A DNA stretch of 64,000 nt from Haloterrigena sp. H1 (GCF_005938085.1 NZ_SMZK01000001.1:372001-436000); one strand, 5' to 3'; positions 1 to 8,886 are shown, counted from the stretch's first letter. The notes: generated from the letters alone by a model not told the origin. Translations and numbers: made by a program.

Positions 1-241
1 CGGTCCGAAACGTCGTCTCGAGCACGTTGGTTCGATCGCGATACCGCTGAACGGAGTCGAACGACCCCGTCGGCCGAACGGCGAAGCGGCCGCCGCGGTC
101 GGCATCGAGCAGCGCGGCGAAGACGCTCGGCGATTCGACGTGGGGGAACGGACACCAGTCGATCGAGCCGTCGCGACCGACGAGGGCGACCGTGTTCCCG
201 TCGCCGATCGCGCCGTACTCAGCGAGGGGGTTGTATTGCAT
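1..241 (-). CDS. Glycoside hydrolase family 15 (glucoamylase/trehalase-like), N-terminal part only
   Basis: The first 80 codons of a minus-strand gene that runs off the left edge of the window. The start is the ATG at 241-239. The visible N-terminus reads MQYNPLAEYGAIGDGNTVAL, then GRDGSIDWCPFPHVESPSVF and DADRGGRF. That pattern (IGDG, VGRDGSIDW.C.P..ESPSVFA.LLD...GG.F) is typical of the N-terminal beta-sandwich of GH15 enzymes, which hydrolyse alpha-glucosidic bonds (glucoamylase or trehalase). Substrate cannot be told from this part. No signal peptide is visible, so a cytoplasmic enzyme is likely. It is divergent to the nicotinamidase gene that follows. The family call is firm; everything about the catalytic domain is outside the window. 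Confidence 0.8.
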   Translation of the reverse strand, partial: MQYNPLAEYGAIGDGNTVALVGRDGSIDWCPFPHVESPSVFAALLDADRGGRFAVRPTGSFDSVQRYRDRTNVLETTFRT

Positions 242-468
242 ACTCACATCATCTCGTGGTCAGTTCGTGCACAGACCGTGACGAGTCGCGGATAATCGTT
301 CCAGCGCGTTCCCTATTCGGCAGTCACATGAAAGGGCGGCTCGTGGCTGCTGACGGTCGTGACGGATGCGGTATGGCTCCTGACGCTCACGTGAGAACGC
401 GAACTGCAGGTCCCGCGTTGAAATGGACACGAACGTTTTCACAATCCCGCCCGTACGACTACGTAGCT

Positions 469-1041
469 ATGCGCCTCGAGCCAGACCGCACGGCAGTGGT
501 GGTCGTCGACATGCAAAACGGGTTCTGTCACCCAGAGGGATCGCTGTACGCGCCGGGCAGCGAGGCCGTCATCGAGCCGATCGCTGATCTGGTCGAGCGT
601 GCTCGCGAGGCCGGCGTCCAGGTGATCTTCACCCGCGACGTCCACCCACCGGAACAGTTCGACGACGCCCACTACTACGACGAGTTCGAGCAGTGGGGCG
701 AACACGTCCTCGAGGACTCCTGGGAGGCCGAGATCGTCGACGAACTCCCGGTCATGGAGGACGATCACGTCCTCGAGAAACACACCTACGACGCCTTCTA
801 CAACACCGAACTCGAGGGGTGGTTGAACGCTCGCAACATCCACGACCTAGTGATCTGTGGCACGCTCGCGAACGTCTGCGTGCTCCATACCGGCGGCAGT
901 GCGGGGGTGCGGGACTTCCGGCCGATCCTGGTCGAAGATTGTATCGGCGCACTCGAGGACGAGCACCACGAGTACGCCTTAGAGCACGCCGACTGGCTGT
1001 TCGGCGAGGTCGAGCAGAGCGCCGACTTCGAGTTCGCGTAA
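469..1041 (+). CDS. pncA: Nicotinamidase (isochorismatase-fold hydrolase)
   Basis: 190 residues. Predicted to hydrolyse nicotinamide to nicotinate and ammonia in the NAD salvage pathway. The catalytic triad positions of the family can be seen: Asp in VVVVDMQNGFCHPEGSLYAP (residues about 9-28), Lys in LEKHTYDAFYNT (about 103-115), and the nucleophilic Cys in ICGTLANVCVLHT (about 127-139). A metal-binding region is suggested by FTRDVHPPEQFD. The frame is open upstream to position 256, but the ATG at 469 gives the family's usual length and N-terminus (MRLEPDRTAVVVVDMQ). Nicotinate phosphoribosyltransferase (42696-44066) and nadABC in the same window support a role in NAD metabolism. Another isochorismatase-family amidase is possible but less likely. 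Confidence 0.88.
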   Translation: MRLEPDRTAVVVVDMQNGFCHPEGSLYAPGSEAVIEPIADLVERAREAGVQVIFTRDVHPPEQFDDAHYYDEFEQWGEHVLEDSWEAEIVDELPVMEDDHVLEKHTYDAFYNTELEGWLNARNIHDLVICGTLANVCVLHTGGSAGVRDFRPILVEDCIGALEDEHHEYALEHADWLFGEVEQSADFEFA

Positions 1042-1170
1042 TCGCGACAGCCGTCCCACCGTCTTTTTCGTCGTCGGCGATCCAACGTGCGGTATGCACG
1101 TATTGCAGCCACGGCGGGGGGACTTTGCGATCGAATCAGGTCTCGAGTCACAGAGAGGCGGTGACGGCGA

Positions 1171-1326
1171 ATGAACCAACGACCACTGTATCTGCTCGGC
1201 GTTGCGGCCAGTGCGTACGCACTCTGGTATTTCGCTACGGCTGGCTCGAATCTGTATGCGATCGCGTTCGGGCTCGTGACGGTCGCCCTCGTGGTACGGC
1301 TCCGAAAACTGACTGCTGACTCCTGA
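1171..1326 (+). CDS. Small two-helix membrane protein (51 aa)
   Basis: A short reading frame from ATG 1171 to TGA 1324-1326. It begins MNQRPLYLLGVAASAYALWY, followed by a second hydrophobic stretch (LYAIAFGLVTVALVVRL) and a basic end RLRKLTADS. Two predicted membrane segments with a short Ala/Gly/Ser linker. It lies between pncA and the convergent thioesterase gene with normal high-GC codon use. No function can be assigned. Small membrane proteins of this size are common in haloarchaea, but without comparative data this call rests on hydrophobicity and location only. Confidence 0.5.
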   Translation: MNQRPLYLLGVAASAYALWYFATAGSNLYAIAFGLVTVALVVRLRKLTADS

Positions 1327-1346
1327 GACGGTGTCGTGGACTCGCT

Positions 1347-1835
1347 CTACTGTGACCGGAAAACTCGGTATGCGCCCTGTCCGATGGCGACGACTTTCGT
1401 CTCCCCGTCGGGCGTCGTACTTTCGACGGTAACTTCGCTCACGCCGACGCTGCTACCGACTCGGATCACATCTGCAGTCGCGACGAGATCGCCCGTTGCT
1501 GGGCGCAGATAGTTGACGTTCAGGTTGATCGTCGCGATTTTCGTCTCGAAGGGGTCGTCCATCGCCGTCCGAAGCGAGAGGCCGCCGACGGTGTCGATGA
1601 GTGTCGCTGCGACGCCACCGTGGAGGTCAGCCCGCTCGTCGGGATCGGCGGTTGGCCGCGTGTTCGTCAGCTTCTCGTCGTAGGGAATCGACATCGTCAT
1701 CGTCCCATCGCCGACGTTGTCGACGCTCGTATCGAGCCACGCGAGGAACTCGTGGTCCTCCTCGAGAGAATATTGGAGCAGACTCTCGAGGTCGTCGAAC
1801 TCGTCGAACACGTCCGGTGGCGTCTCCTCGGTCAT
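1347..1835 (-). CDS. PaaI/YdiI-type hotdog-fold thioesterase
   Basis: 162 residues. Hotdog-fold acyl-CoA thioesterase. The family signature HGGVAATLIDTVGGLSLR (about residues 72-89) gives the His-Gly-Gly turn at the start of the long helix; it is followed by the strand INLNVNYLRPATGDLVATAD and V.S..TT..GE..VVAIGQGAYRV. The N-terminal 35 residues are acidic and extend beyond the minimal domain. The substrate is unknown; relatives act on aryl- or acyl-CoA. The gene stands alone on the minus strand, downstream of the divergent M23-like gene. Confidence 0.85.
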   Translation of the reverse strand: MTEETPPDVFDEFDDLESLLQYSLEEDHEFLAWLDTSVDNVGDGTMTMSIPYDEKLTNTRPTADPDERADLHGGVAATLIDTVGGLSLRTAMDDPFETKIATINLNVNYLRPATGDLVATADVIRVGSSVGVSEVTVESTTPDGETKVVAIGQGAYRVFRSQ

Positions 1836-1889
1836 AGCCTCCTGTCTAGGAGCGACGGTCTTGACGGCTGCGTTTCCGAATGTTCCCTC

Positions 1890-2765
1890 TCAGTCCCGGT
1901 CGCTCGAGCGAACCCGCACCCGAACCCGTTCGCCGACCGCGAACGACCGCTCGGGACAGATCAGTTTCGCCCCGAAGTCCCCATCCTGCGCACAGAACAG
2001 CGACAGCCCGGTGATCGGCTCGTCGTTTGCCATCACGGTCACGTCGTCCCACGTGATCGTGCGGCCGTCGGCGACGCCGAGCCGATCGCCGTTCAGCGAG
2101 ACCACGGGGTCGGTATCGTCGCCGCGCTCGAGGACCCCGCCGCCGTCGTAGTGTGGTAGCCCGCCATCCAGGACACCACCCCCGTCGGCGCGTACGCCGA
2201 CGAAGCCAGTGCCGGGATCGGGGTGTACGGGTGCGTCGAGGACCGCATAGGTATCGCCGCTCGAGACGACGCGGCCGGTGCCGTCCCACGCGAGCGACCG
2301 AACCGAGACGCCGAGGTCGATCGGGAGCGACCCCGACGCCCGGTAGGGATTCTGCTCGGGGCCGCGAACCCCCACGTGGAGGTGGTTGTCGACCCAGGGG
2401 GCGAAAAAGCCAGCCCGGACGAGGCGGCCGAGCGACTCCCCTCGTTCGACAACGTCGTCGGCCGCGACCGACGGCTCGACGTGGAGGATTCTGACCGTCA
2501 GTCCCGCGAGCGGACTCGAGTCAGCGGGCTCGAGCAGGATCAGGTGATCGTGTTCTGGCGCGTAGGGTTTCGGCGGCGCGCGGACGGTGCGGGTCTCGCG
2601 GATGGTCCCAGCGACCGGGCTCGGCGCGGCGGTCGTCCGGCCGTCGACCAGCGTCCCGGGATAGAGATCGATCGCACAGCCGCCGTCGTGGGCGGGATAC
2701 GGCGAGTTGTACAGCGAGAAGCGCTCGTACTGCGCCAGCACGGGTTCGGGGAGCGTGACGGCCAT
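1890..2765 (-). CDS. Haloarchaeal protein with peptidase M23/LytM-like features, function unknown
   Basis: 291 residues, start ATG 2765. The N-terminal half has AHDGGCAIDLYP (residues about 25-36), SPVAGTI (about 49-55) and later VDNHLHVGVR (about 124-133). The spacing of a His-Asp pocket, a G.V..V..G/RVAGTI-like strand and a terminal HxH strand resembles the zinc-binding layout of M23 (lysostaphin/LytM, duplicated hybrid) domains, but no signal peptide or membrane segment is visible and haloarchaea lack murein, so peptidase activity is doubtful. The C-terminal half is Gly/Asp rich. It is divergent from the lipoate ligase gene with a 56-bp gap. I do not recognise an experimentally known relative; the M23 link is inference from motif order. 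Confidence 0.6.
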   Translation of the reverse strand: MAVTLPEPVLAQYERFSLYNSPYPAHDGGCAIDLYPGTLVDGRTTAAPSPVAGTIRETRTVRAPPKPYAPEHDHLILLEPADSSPLAGLTVRILHVEPSVAADDVVERGESLGRLVRAGFFAPWVDNHLHVGVRGPEQNPYRASGSLPIDLGVSVRSLAWDGTGRVVSSGDTYAVLDAPVHPDPGTGFVGVRADGGGVLDGGLPHYDGGGVLERGDDTDPVVSLNGDRLGVADGRTITWDDVTVMANDEPITGLSLFCAQDGDFGAKLICPERSFAVGERVRVRVRSSDRD

Positions 2766-2821
2766 CGGATATCAACGCTGGGCGGCGGGAGCGTTTAGAC
2801 CCACCGGCTCTAACCCATGGT

Positions 2822-3520
2822 ATGCGCGTCTTTCGCGGTCGGGCGGCGTCCATCGAGACTGATCGCGACGCGAGCCGACGGCTGCTTTCGATCGCCGCCG
2901 GCGGCGAATCCGCCGTCCGCGTCTGGACGCCCCATCGACAGGTCGCCTTCGGCCGTCGGGATGCTCGCCTCGAGGGGTACGAACGTGCCTGTGTGGCCGC
3001 CACCGAGCGTGGGTTCCCGCCGATCGAGCGCGATGTCGGCGGCCGCGCGGTGGCCTACGACGGCGCGACGACGCTAGCGTTTGCCCGTGCCGAGCCGGTT
3101 ACGGACGGCAGAACTGGCACGACCGACAGATACGAACGCGCCACGGCCGCCCTCGAGCAGGCGCTTCAGAACCTCGGCCTCGAACCGAGCCACGGCGAGC
3201 CCGACGACTCGTTTTGCCCCGGCACGCACTCGCTTTCTGTCAATACGCACGCTGGCGAACGCGAGCGCAAGGTCGTCGGCATCGCCCAGCGCGTTCGCAG
3301 TGATGCCGCCCTCGTCGCCGGCATCGTGCTCGTGGCCAATCGTGGCGACCTCTCGGCTGTGCTTGAGGCGGTCTATGATTCGCTCGGCGTGGCGCTCGCG
3401 CCGGCGTCAGTCGGGAGTATCGCGGCGGCGGGCGGCCCGACCGATCCCGAGCCCGTTCGGGCGGCGATCGAAGACGCGCTGGTCGGCGACGCGACCACCG
3501 TTTCGATCGAGTCACTGTGA
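2822..3520 (+). CDS. Lipoate-protein ligase A / biotin-lipoate ligase family protein
   Basis: 232 residues, ATG 2822. Family features in order: VRVWTPHRQVAFGRRDA (about 31-47, substrate-binding strand), RDVGGRAVAYDG (about 69-80, equivalent of the R.GGGAV.H motif), DSFCPGTHSLSV (about 124-135) and KVVGIAQRVRSDAALVAGIV (about 145-164), which carries the conserved lysine of K..G.AQ. The protein would attach lipoate or octanoate to lysines of 2-oxoacid dehydrogenase or GcvH proteins, or be the accessory type. The usual His before Gly in the last motif is replaced (VAG), so activity is not certain. No lipoylated partner is in the window. Confidence 0.75.
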   Translation: MRVFRGRAASIETDRDASRRLLSIAAGGESAVRVWTPHRQVAFGRRDARLEGYERACVAATERGFPPIERDVGGRAVAYDGATTLAFARAEPVTDGRTGTTDRYERATAALEQALQNLGLEPSHGEPDDSFCPGTHSLSVNTHAGERERKVVGIAQRVRSDAALVAGIVLVANRGDLSAVLEAVYDSLGVALAPASVGSIAAAGGPTDPEPVRAAIEDALVGDATTVSIESL

Positions 3521-3596
3521 GAGACTGAGATACTATTTTCCGCTTCGCGGTGTTCGACTCGCATATGACGTGCCGATCACGACCGGAGGGTGCGCG

Positions 3597-4118
3597 ATGA
3601 TGACGGACGAATCAGCCGATGACGAGCCGGACCTGGCAGAATCCCTGTGGACCGAACTCCTCGAAGATACACGGGCGGTCGCAGATGAGTACCGCGAGGA
3701 CGGCTGGGACGTCGTCGTCCTCGAGCCGACCGACATCGAACCAGTCGACAGCGAGGAGCGGGTCGGCCTCGATGCGACGGTCAGCGCCGACGAGTACGAT
3801 GTCGTCGCGGGACTCATCGACGACGGTAATGTAACGATCACCGCGGCGGACGTCTACTATCGACCACTCGCCGAGGCGGAGACCGACCAGCGGGTCGCCC
3901 TCGCTGTCGAACGCGACGACGACAGCGAAACGGCGATTTTCGTCCCGCTTGCATACGACATCACGGCTGTTCGCCCCGTCTTCGAAACTGCCCTACTCGA
4001 GGAACAACTGCTGGTGCACGTACTGGCCGATCCGGACGACGGCTGGGTCAGTTTCTCCCACGACGATCCGTCGCTGTTTCTCGAGGAGTCGGACGTTCGG
4101 GCCTGGGACGCAGAGTGA
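3597..4118 (+). CDS. Conserved haloarchaeal acidic protein, function unknown
   Basis: 173 residues from the first of two adjacent ATG codons (3597 and 3600). Very acidic, no membrane segment, no cysteine motif. The N-terminal helix LAESLWTELLEDTRAVADEY is followed by an alpha/beta region (DGWDVVVLEPTDIEP, VALAVERDDD, AIFVPLAYDITAV) ending in WVSFSHDDPSLFL. The pattern is that of a small single-domain soluble protein seen across haloarchaea, but I cannot name a function. It is followed three bases later by the convergent end of nadC. Confidence 0.7.
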   Translation: MMTDESADDEPDLAESLWTELLEDTRAVADEYREDGWDVVVLEPTDIEPVDSEERVGLDATVSADEYDVVAGLIDDGNVTITAADVYYRPLAEAETDQRVALAVERDDDSETAIFVPLAYDITAVRPVFETALLEEQLLVHVLADPDDGWVSFSHDDPSLFLEESDVRAWDAE

Positions 4119-4121
4119 TAG

Positions 4122-4937
4122 TCACTCCCCGGTTCGAAACGACAAGTCGAGCGACGGTGCCGAGTGGGTCAGCGCCCCCATCGAGATCACGTCGACGCCG
4201 GTCGCGGCGTAGTCGGGCACGTCCGCGAGGGTGATGCCGCCGCTGGCTTCGGCCAGCACGCCCTCGTAGTCGGCGAGTTCGTCGACGGCCGCCGCCGTCC
4301 GTTCGGGCGTCATGTTGTCGAGCAAGACGATGTCTGCACCCGCCTCGGCCGCCAGCGGGGCATCGTCGACGGTCTCAACCTCGACCTCGACTTTCGTCGC
4401 GAACGACGTTCGCTCCTGGAAGCGTTCGACGGCGTTCTCGAGCCCCAGTTCGGCGACGTGGTTGTCCTTGACCATCACCATGTGGGAGAGATCGAGCCGG
4501 TGGGTGTCGCCGCCGCCCGCGACGACCGCACGCTTCTCGATGCCGCGCAGGCCGGGCGTGGTCTTGCGGGTCGCCGCAATCGCGACGTCGTCGGACTCGT
4601 CTCTGGCCGCGTCGACCGCTTCGCGGGTCCGCGTCGCGATCCCCGAGGCATGGCCCGCGATGTTGACGGCGACGCGCTCGCCGCGCAGCACCTCACGGGC
4701 ACCTCCGACGACCCGGAGCAGTTCGTCACCGGGGTCGACCGCGATGCCGTCCGCGAGCTGATCGGTCACGGGCACGTCGAGGTACTCGAAGACGGCCGTC
4801 GCGGCCTCGAGGCCGGCGGCGACGCCCGACTCCTTCGCGACGAGTCGGCCGACCGTCTCGCCGGGCACCTGATTGGTCACGTCGTGGTGGCCGATGTCCT
4901 CGCAGAGCCACTGTTCGATCTGTGTGTCGGTGATCAT
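4122..4937 (-). CDS. nadC: Nicotinate-nucleotide pyrophosphorylase (carboxylating), quinolinate phosphoribosyltransferase
   Basis: 271 residues. Converts quinolinate and PRPP to nicotinate mononucleotide, the last step of the nadABC pathway. Family motifs: EDIGHHDVTNQ (about 10-20), NIAGHASGIATRTRE (about 103-117), ATRKTTPGLRGIEKRAVVAGG (about 131-151), H.LDLSHMVMVKDNH (about 154-166), KVEVEVETVDDA and IVLLDNM, then EASGGITL near the end. The frame is open further upstream, but the ATG at 4937 sits one base after the nadB stop, which fits tight translational coupling. Third and last gene of the operon. Confidence 0.95.
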   Translation of the reverse strand: MITDTQIEQWLCEDIGHHDVTNQVPGETVGRLVAKESGVAAGLEAATAVFEYLDVPVTDQLADGIAVDPGDELLRVVGGAREVLRGERVAVNIAGHASGIATRTREAVDAARDESDDVAIAATRKTTPGLRGIEKRAVVAGGGDTHRLDLSHMVMVKDNHVAELGLENAVERFQERTSFATKVEVEVETVDDAPLAAEAGADIVLLDNMTPERTAAAVDELADYEGVLAEASGGITLADVPDYAATGVDVISMGALTHSAPSLDLSFRTGE

Positions 4938-4938
4938 C

Positions 4939-6477
4939 TCAATCGTCCGCCGTCGGTTCGGCCGTCGATTCGTCGACATCCGTCGCGACGTAGTGACAGC
5001 CAGTAGACTCAGTATTCTCGCCGGCCGCACGCGCGATCAACAGCGCAGTGACGCTGGCGTTGCGCAGTTCGTAGAGGTCGCGCGCCGTGCGCGTGCGGAT
5101 GTAGGCGTCGACCTCGCCTTTCAGCCGCCGGAGGACGGCACTCGCGCGGGCGATTTCGTCGGAATCGCGCTCGAGGCCCAGATACTCGTCCATCGTCTGC
5201 TGGAGGCGCGTGAATTTCTCGGCAGCGAAGCGTGCGGGCAGGTCGGGATCCCGATTCAGGAGGTCGGGAGCCTCGACAACGTCGGGGTCGAACCCAGTTG
5301 CATCGTCGCCCGCGCGCAGTCCCCAGACGAGGCCCTCGAGCAGGCTGGTACTCGCCAGCCGGTTCGCGCCGTGGACGCCGGTGCGGGCACACTCGCCGAC
5401 GGCGTAGAGCCGATCGAGCGAGGTGCGACCGCGGTCGTCGACGTCGATGCCGCCACACAGGAAGTGCTCACTGGGGGCGACCGGGATCTCGTCGCCCTCA
5501 ACGCCGCGATCGCGACACTTCTCGGCGATGGCAGGGTAGTCGGTCTCGAACTCGAGCGGGCTGACGTCGAGGACGACCTCGCCGGTTGCCTCGCGTTCGG
5601 CTTCGACTGCGCGGGCAACCACGTCTCGTGGGGCGAGGTCGCCCTGTGAGTGGTAGTCGTCCATGAACGGCTCGCCGTCCCCGTTGCGGAGGATGGCTCC
5701 CTCACCGCGCAGCGCCTCGGAGAGAAGGAACGGATCTTCGCCGTCGTAGGCAGTCGGATGGAACTGGATATATTCCATGTCCGCGATGTCTGCACCCGCG
5801 AGCGCGGCCATGGCGATGCCATCGCCGGTGGCGTCGTCGGGGTTGGTCGATCGGCTGTAGAGCGTACCGATCCCGCCGGTTGCGAGCACCGTTGCACCTG
5901 CGTAAATCGGGTGGCCGGTGGGTTCCTCATCGCTGACGACGCCGTGGACGCGTCCCTCGTTGGTGATCAACTCGAGCGCTGCGGTGTCCTGGCGCACCTC
6001 GATACGCTCGTGGTCGTCGACGTACTGCAGGAACGGCCGGAGGATGTGCGTGCCGGTCGCGGCGTCGACGTGGAGAATGCGGAACTCCGAGTGGGCGGCT
6101 TCGCGCGTATAGTCGAGGTCGCCGTCGGGGGTCTCGTCGAAGTCGATCTCGAGCGTGTCGATGAGTACGTCCGCGACGGCGTCGTCGGCGTTGTCGACGA
6201 GGGTGTCGACGGCCGCGGGATCGGCGGTGCCGTCGCTGGCCGCGATGATGTCCTGTTTGAGGCTCTCGGGATCGCCGCGCGTCGTCGAGATCCCGCCCTG
6301 CGCCCAGTCGGTACTGGCGTCGTCGGGCTTCGTCGCTTTCGTCAGCAGGAGGACCTCCGCGCCCTCCCGTGCGGCCGACAGGGCGGCCGCACAGCCCGCG
6401 ATACCGCTGCCGACGACGAGCACGTCGGTCGTTTCGCCGTCTGTCGTCGTCGCCGTGCTGGTGTCTGTTTCGGTCAT
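4939..6477 (-). CDS. nadB: L-aspartate oxidase
   Basis: 512 residues. FAD enzyme that oxidises L-aspartate to iminoaspartate for NadA. The N-terminal dinucleotide fold DVLVVGSGIAGCAAALSAAR (about 19-38) and the STDWAQGGIS motif (about 55-64) are clear. The capping domain has FHPTAYDGEDPFLLSEALRGEGAIL-type sequence; the active-site region ending EHFLCGGIDVDDRGRT (about 337-352), LYAVGECARTGVHGANRLAST (about 357-377) is typical of the succinate dehydrogenase/L-aspartate oxidase flavoprotein family. Position between nadA and nadC, with one-base gaps, makes NadB the right call over a succinate dehydrogenase subunit. Confidence 0.95.
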   Translation of the reverse strand: MTETDTSTATTTDGETTDVLVVGSGIAGCAAALSAAREGAEVLLLTKATKPDDASTDWAQGGISTTRGDPESLKQDIIAASDGTADPAAVDTLVDNADDAVADVLIDTLEIDFDETPDGDLDYTREAAHSEFRILHVDAATGTHILRPFLQYVDDHERIEVRQDTAALELITNEGRVHGVVSDEEPTGHPIYAGATVLATGGIGTLYSRSTNPDDATGDGIAMAALAGADIADMEYIQFHPTAYDGEDPFLLSEALRGEGAILRNGDGEPFMDDYHSQGDLAPRDVVARAVEAEREATGEVVLDVSPLEFETDYPAIAEKCRDRGVEGDEIPVAPSEHFLCGGIDVDDRGRTSLDRLYAVGECARTGVHGANRLASTSLLEGLVWGLRAGDDATGFDPDVVEAPDLLNRDPDLPARFAAEKFTRLQQTMDEYLGLERDSDEIARASAVLRRLKGEVDAYIRTRTARDLYELRNASVTALLIARAAGENTESTGCHYVATDVDESTAEPTADD

Positions 6478-6478
6478 C

Positions 6479-7612
6479 TTAGATCTCGAGCATCCGATCG
6501 AGTGCGACGCCCGCGAGTTCTTTCTCCTCGGGGGCGACCTCGATCACGTTGTGTTCGCGGCCGCAGGCGAGCTCCTCGAGCACCCAGGTCAGATAGTTGG
6601 GGTCGATCTGGCGCATGGCGTTGCAGTCCATACAGGCGTCGCCACAGAGCGGGACGACGCTGACCTCGGGATGCCAGCGCTGGAGGTGGTTCGTGAGGTG
6701 GACTTCGGTGCCGATCGCCCAGGTGTCACCGGGGTCGGCCTCGGCGATCGTCTCACAGATGGTCGCCGTCGAGCCGGCTTTGTCCGCGGCCTCGACGACT
6801 TCGCGGCGACACTCGGGGTGGACGATGACCTTCGCATCGGGGTTGTCCTCGCGAACCTGCTCGATGTGCTCGACCCGGAATCGCTCGTGGACTTGGCAGT
6901 AGCCGTCCCAGAGGATAATATCGCTCTCGGCTACCTCACCGGCGTCTTTGCTCTCGGGGTCCCAGGGGTCCCACTGGGCGATTTCGTCTTCCATGCCGAG
7001 TTGGTGGGCGGTGTTCTCTCCAAGGTGCTTGTCGGGCAGGAACAGCACCTTGTCGCCCTTGTCGAAGGCGTACTCGAAGGCCTTGTGGGCGTTCGACGAC
7101 GTGCAGACGAGCCCGCCCTGACTCGCACAGAAGGCCTTCAGATCCGCGTAGGAGTTCATATACGTGATCGGGATGATATCGGCGTCGGGCGCGGCGGCGG
7201 TGATCTCGGCCCACGCGCTGTCGACCTGCAGCGCCTCGGCCATGCCCGCCATCGGACACGACGCCTCCATGCTCGGGAGGATCACCGACTGGTCGTCGTC
7301 CGTGATGATGTCGGCGCTCTCTGCCATAAACGTCACGCCGCCGAAGATCACGTACTCCGCGTCGGCCTCGGCGGCCTGCTTCGAGAGCTGGTAGGAGTCA
7401 CCGATGAAGTCCGCGTGTTCGACGATCTCCCGTCGCTGGTAGTTGTGGCCCAAAATGACGACGTCGTCGCCGAGGTCGGCGAGCGCCGCCTCGATGCGTT
7501 CTGTCCGCTCGTTTTCTTCGAGATCGCGGTATCGTGGCGGGAGTTGTTCGAGGTTGTCGTATTTGAACAAACTGAGATCGGTTTCGAACTCCGCCGTTTC
7601 CATGTTGGCCAT
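6479..7612 (-). CDS. nadA: Quinolinate synthase
   Basis: 377 residues. [4Fe-4S] enzyme that condenses iminoaspartate with dihydroxyacetone phosphate to quinolinate. Seen: VVILGHNYQRREIVEHADFIGDS (about 49-71), GVTFMAESADI (about 91-101), PITYMNSYADLKAF (about 145-158), LVCTSSNA with the first cluster cysteine (about 164-171), FLPDKHLGENTA, VIVHPECRREVV with a second cysteine (about 260-271), GTEVHLTNHLQRWHPE and CGDACMDCNAMRQI with the third (about 319-332). First gene of the nadA-nadB-nadC operon; each following gene starts one base after the previous stop. Confidence 0.96.
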   Translation of the reverse strand: MANMETAEFETDLSLFKYDNLEQLPPRYRDLEENERTERIEAALADLGDDVVILGHNYQRREIVEHADFIGDSYQLSKQAAEADAEYVIFGGVTFMAESADIITDDDQSVILPSMEASCPMAGMAEALQVDSAWAEITAAAPDADIIPITYMNSYADLKAFCASQGGLVCTSSNAHKAFEYAFDKGDKVLFLPDKHLGENTAHQLGMEDEIAQWDPWDPESKDAGEVAESDIILWDGYCQVHERFRVEHIEQVREDNPDAKVIVHPECRREVVEAADKAGSTATICETIAEADPGDTWAIGTEVHLTNHLQRWHPEVSVVPLCGDACMDCNAMRQIDPNYLTWVLEELACGREHNVIEVAPEEKELAGVALDRMLEI

Positions 7613-7650
7613 TTCACGTCACCTGTGGGTAGCTCCACATCACACGCGAG

Positions 7651-7670
7651 TATTGAATAACTTTTTCCTT
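7651..7670 (-). promoter_or_regulatory. Putative promoter of nadABC
   Basis: On the minus strand the sequence just upstream of nadA reads a purine-rich GGAAAAAG (BRE-like) followed by TTATTCAATA, an AT-rich box in an otherwise GC-rich area. It lies about 40-50 bases before the ATG at 7612, which would place transcription start close to the start codon with a short leader. This is a pattern call only. Confidence 0.4.
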
Positions 7671-7815
7671 CGAAATCAGGATTCGAGGGAATACCATCCG
7701 TGAATACGGCGACCGAAACCGGACCGGCGGGAATCCAGGTTGTGAACGTCTCGCTGACGTGAAAGTCACTGCGTGAGTCGCTGTGGTCCTTGTTGCTGGC
7801 GCTCGTAGGTGGCGT

Positions 7816-8886
7816 ATGGCACTCGAGGACGCCTTTTCGGACTTCATGCGACGAGATTGGGAGGCTGAGGCGACCACGGGCACGGTCCGACTCGCCGTCA
7901 TCGGGGTCGGCCACTTCGCACGCCAGCGGGCACTTCCCGCGATCGTCGACAGCGCGCGCTGTGAGACGACGGTGCTCGTCGCCAGCCCGCCCGAGAGCGT
8001 GGCTGACGTCGCCGAAACGTACGGCGTCGACCACGTCGTCGACTACAATCCCTTCCTCGAGGGGGCCTGCGTCGACGCCTACGACGCGGTCTACATCGCG
8101 GCACCCAACGCCGTCCACGGCCAGTACGCGACCGCGGCAGCCGAGTTCGAGAAGCACGTTCTCTGTGAGAAGCCCCTCGAGACGACCGTCGAGCGCGCTC
8201 GAGCCGTCGTCGACGCCTGTGTCGATGCCGGCGTGACGCTGATGACGGCCTATCGGTTGCAGGCCGAACCGACGGTGCGTCGTACGCGCGAACTCGTCCA
8301 GGATGGCGTGATCGGCGATGTCGTCCAGGTCCACGGCGGCTTCTCACACCCACTGCTCGAGGAGGCCGGCCCGGACACGTGGCGGCTCGATCCCGACGTC
8401 GCTGGCGGCGGCGCGCTGGTCGACCTTGGAATCTACCCGCTCAATACGATCCGGTTCGTCCTCGCGTGCGAGCCCACCGGAGTGTACGCTACCACTCGCT
8501 CGGAGGATCCTCCGTTTGCAAACGTCGACGAACACGTCGCCATTCAACTCGAGTACGAGACCGGTACGACGGCCTCGTGTACGGCGAGTTTCGACGCCCA
8601 CGCTCGCAGCGCGCTCGAGCTAGTCGGCACCGACGGGATGATCGACATCGAGTCACCGTTCGGCGGTGTCGTCCCCCAGGAGATGACCGTCGAGAGCGGC
8701 GACGTTCGCATGGAGTACACCGGTCCACGGGTCGACGAGGTCCGCGAGGAGTTCGACTACTTCGGCTACTGCGTCCTGACGGGAACCGATCCCGAACCCG
8801 ACGGCGAGGACGGACTGGCCGACCTGCGCGCGATCGAGGCCGCCTACGAGTCCGCCGAGACGGGGCGGCAGGTTGCCCTCGAGTGA
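7816..8886 (+). CDS. gfo6: Gfo/Idh/MocA oxidoreductase, D-xylose 1-dehydrogenase (Gfo6)-like
   Basis: 356 residues. NAD(P)-binding Rossmann domain: RLAVIGVGHFARQRALPAIV (about 24-43), then the family's EKHVLCEKPLETTVERA (about 111-127) with the catalytic EKP. The second half carries GGGALVDLGIYPLNTIRFVL (about 195-214), where DxGxYP/Hx3 residues bind sugar. The N-terminal FxxxxRRDW and the C-terminal EFDYFGYCVLTGTDPEPDG match the haloarchaeal NADP-dependent D-xylose 1-dehydrogenase group as I know it from Haloarcula. The ATG at 7816 is chosen over the more upstream start because it begins next to the conserved domain. Another aldose substrate is possible. Confidence 0.8.
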   Translation: MALEDAFSDFMRRDWEAEATTGTVRLAVIGVGHFARQRALPAIVDSARCETTVLVASPPESVADVAETYGVDHVVDYNPFLEGACVDAYDAVYIAAPNAVHGQYATAAAEFEKHVLCEKPLETTVERARAVVDACVDAGVTLMTAYRLQAEPTVRRTRELVQDGVIGDVVQVHGGFSHPLLEEAGPDTWRLDPDVAGGGALVDLGIYPLNTIRFVLACEPTGVYATTRSEDPPFANVDEHVAIQLEYETGTTASCTASFDAHARSALELVGTDGMIDIESPFGGVVPQEMTVESGDVRMEYTGPRVDEVREEFDYFGYCVLTGTDPEPDGEDGLADLRAIEAAYESAETGRQVALE

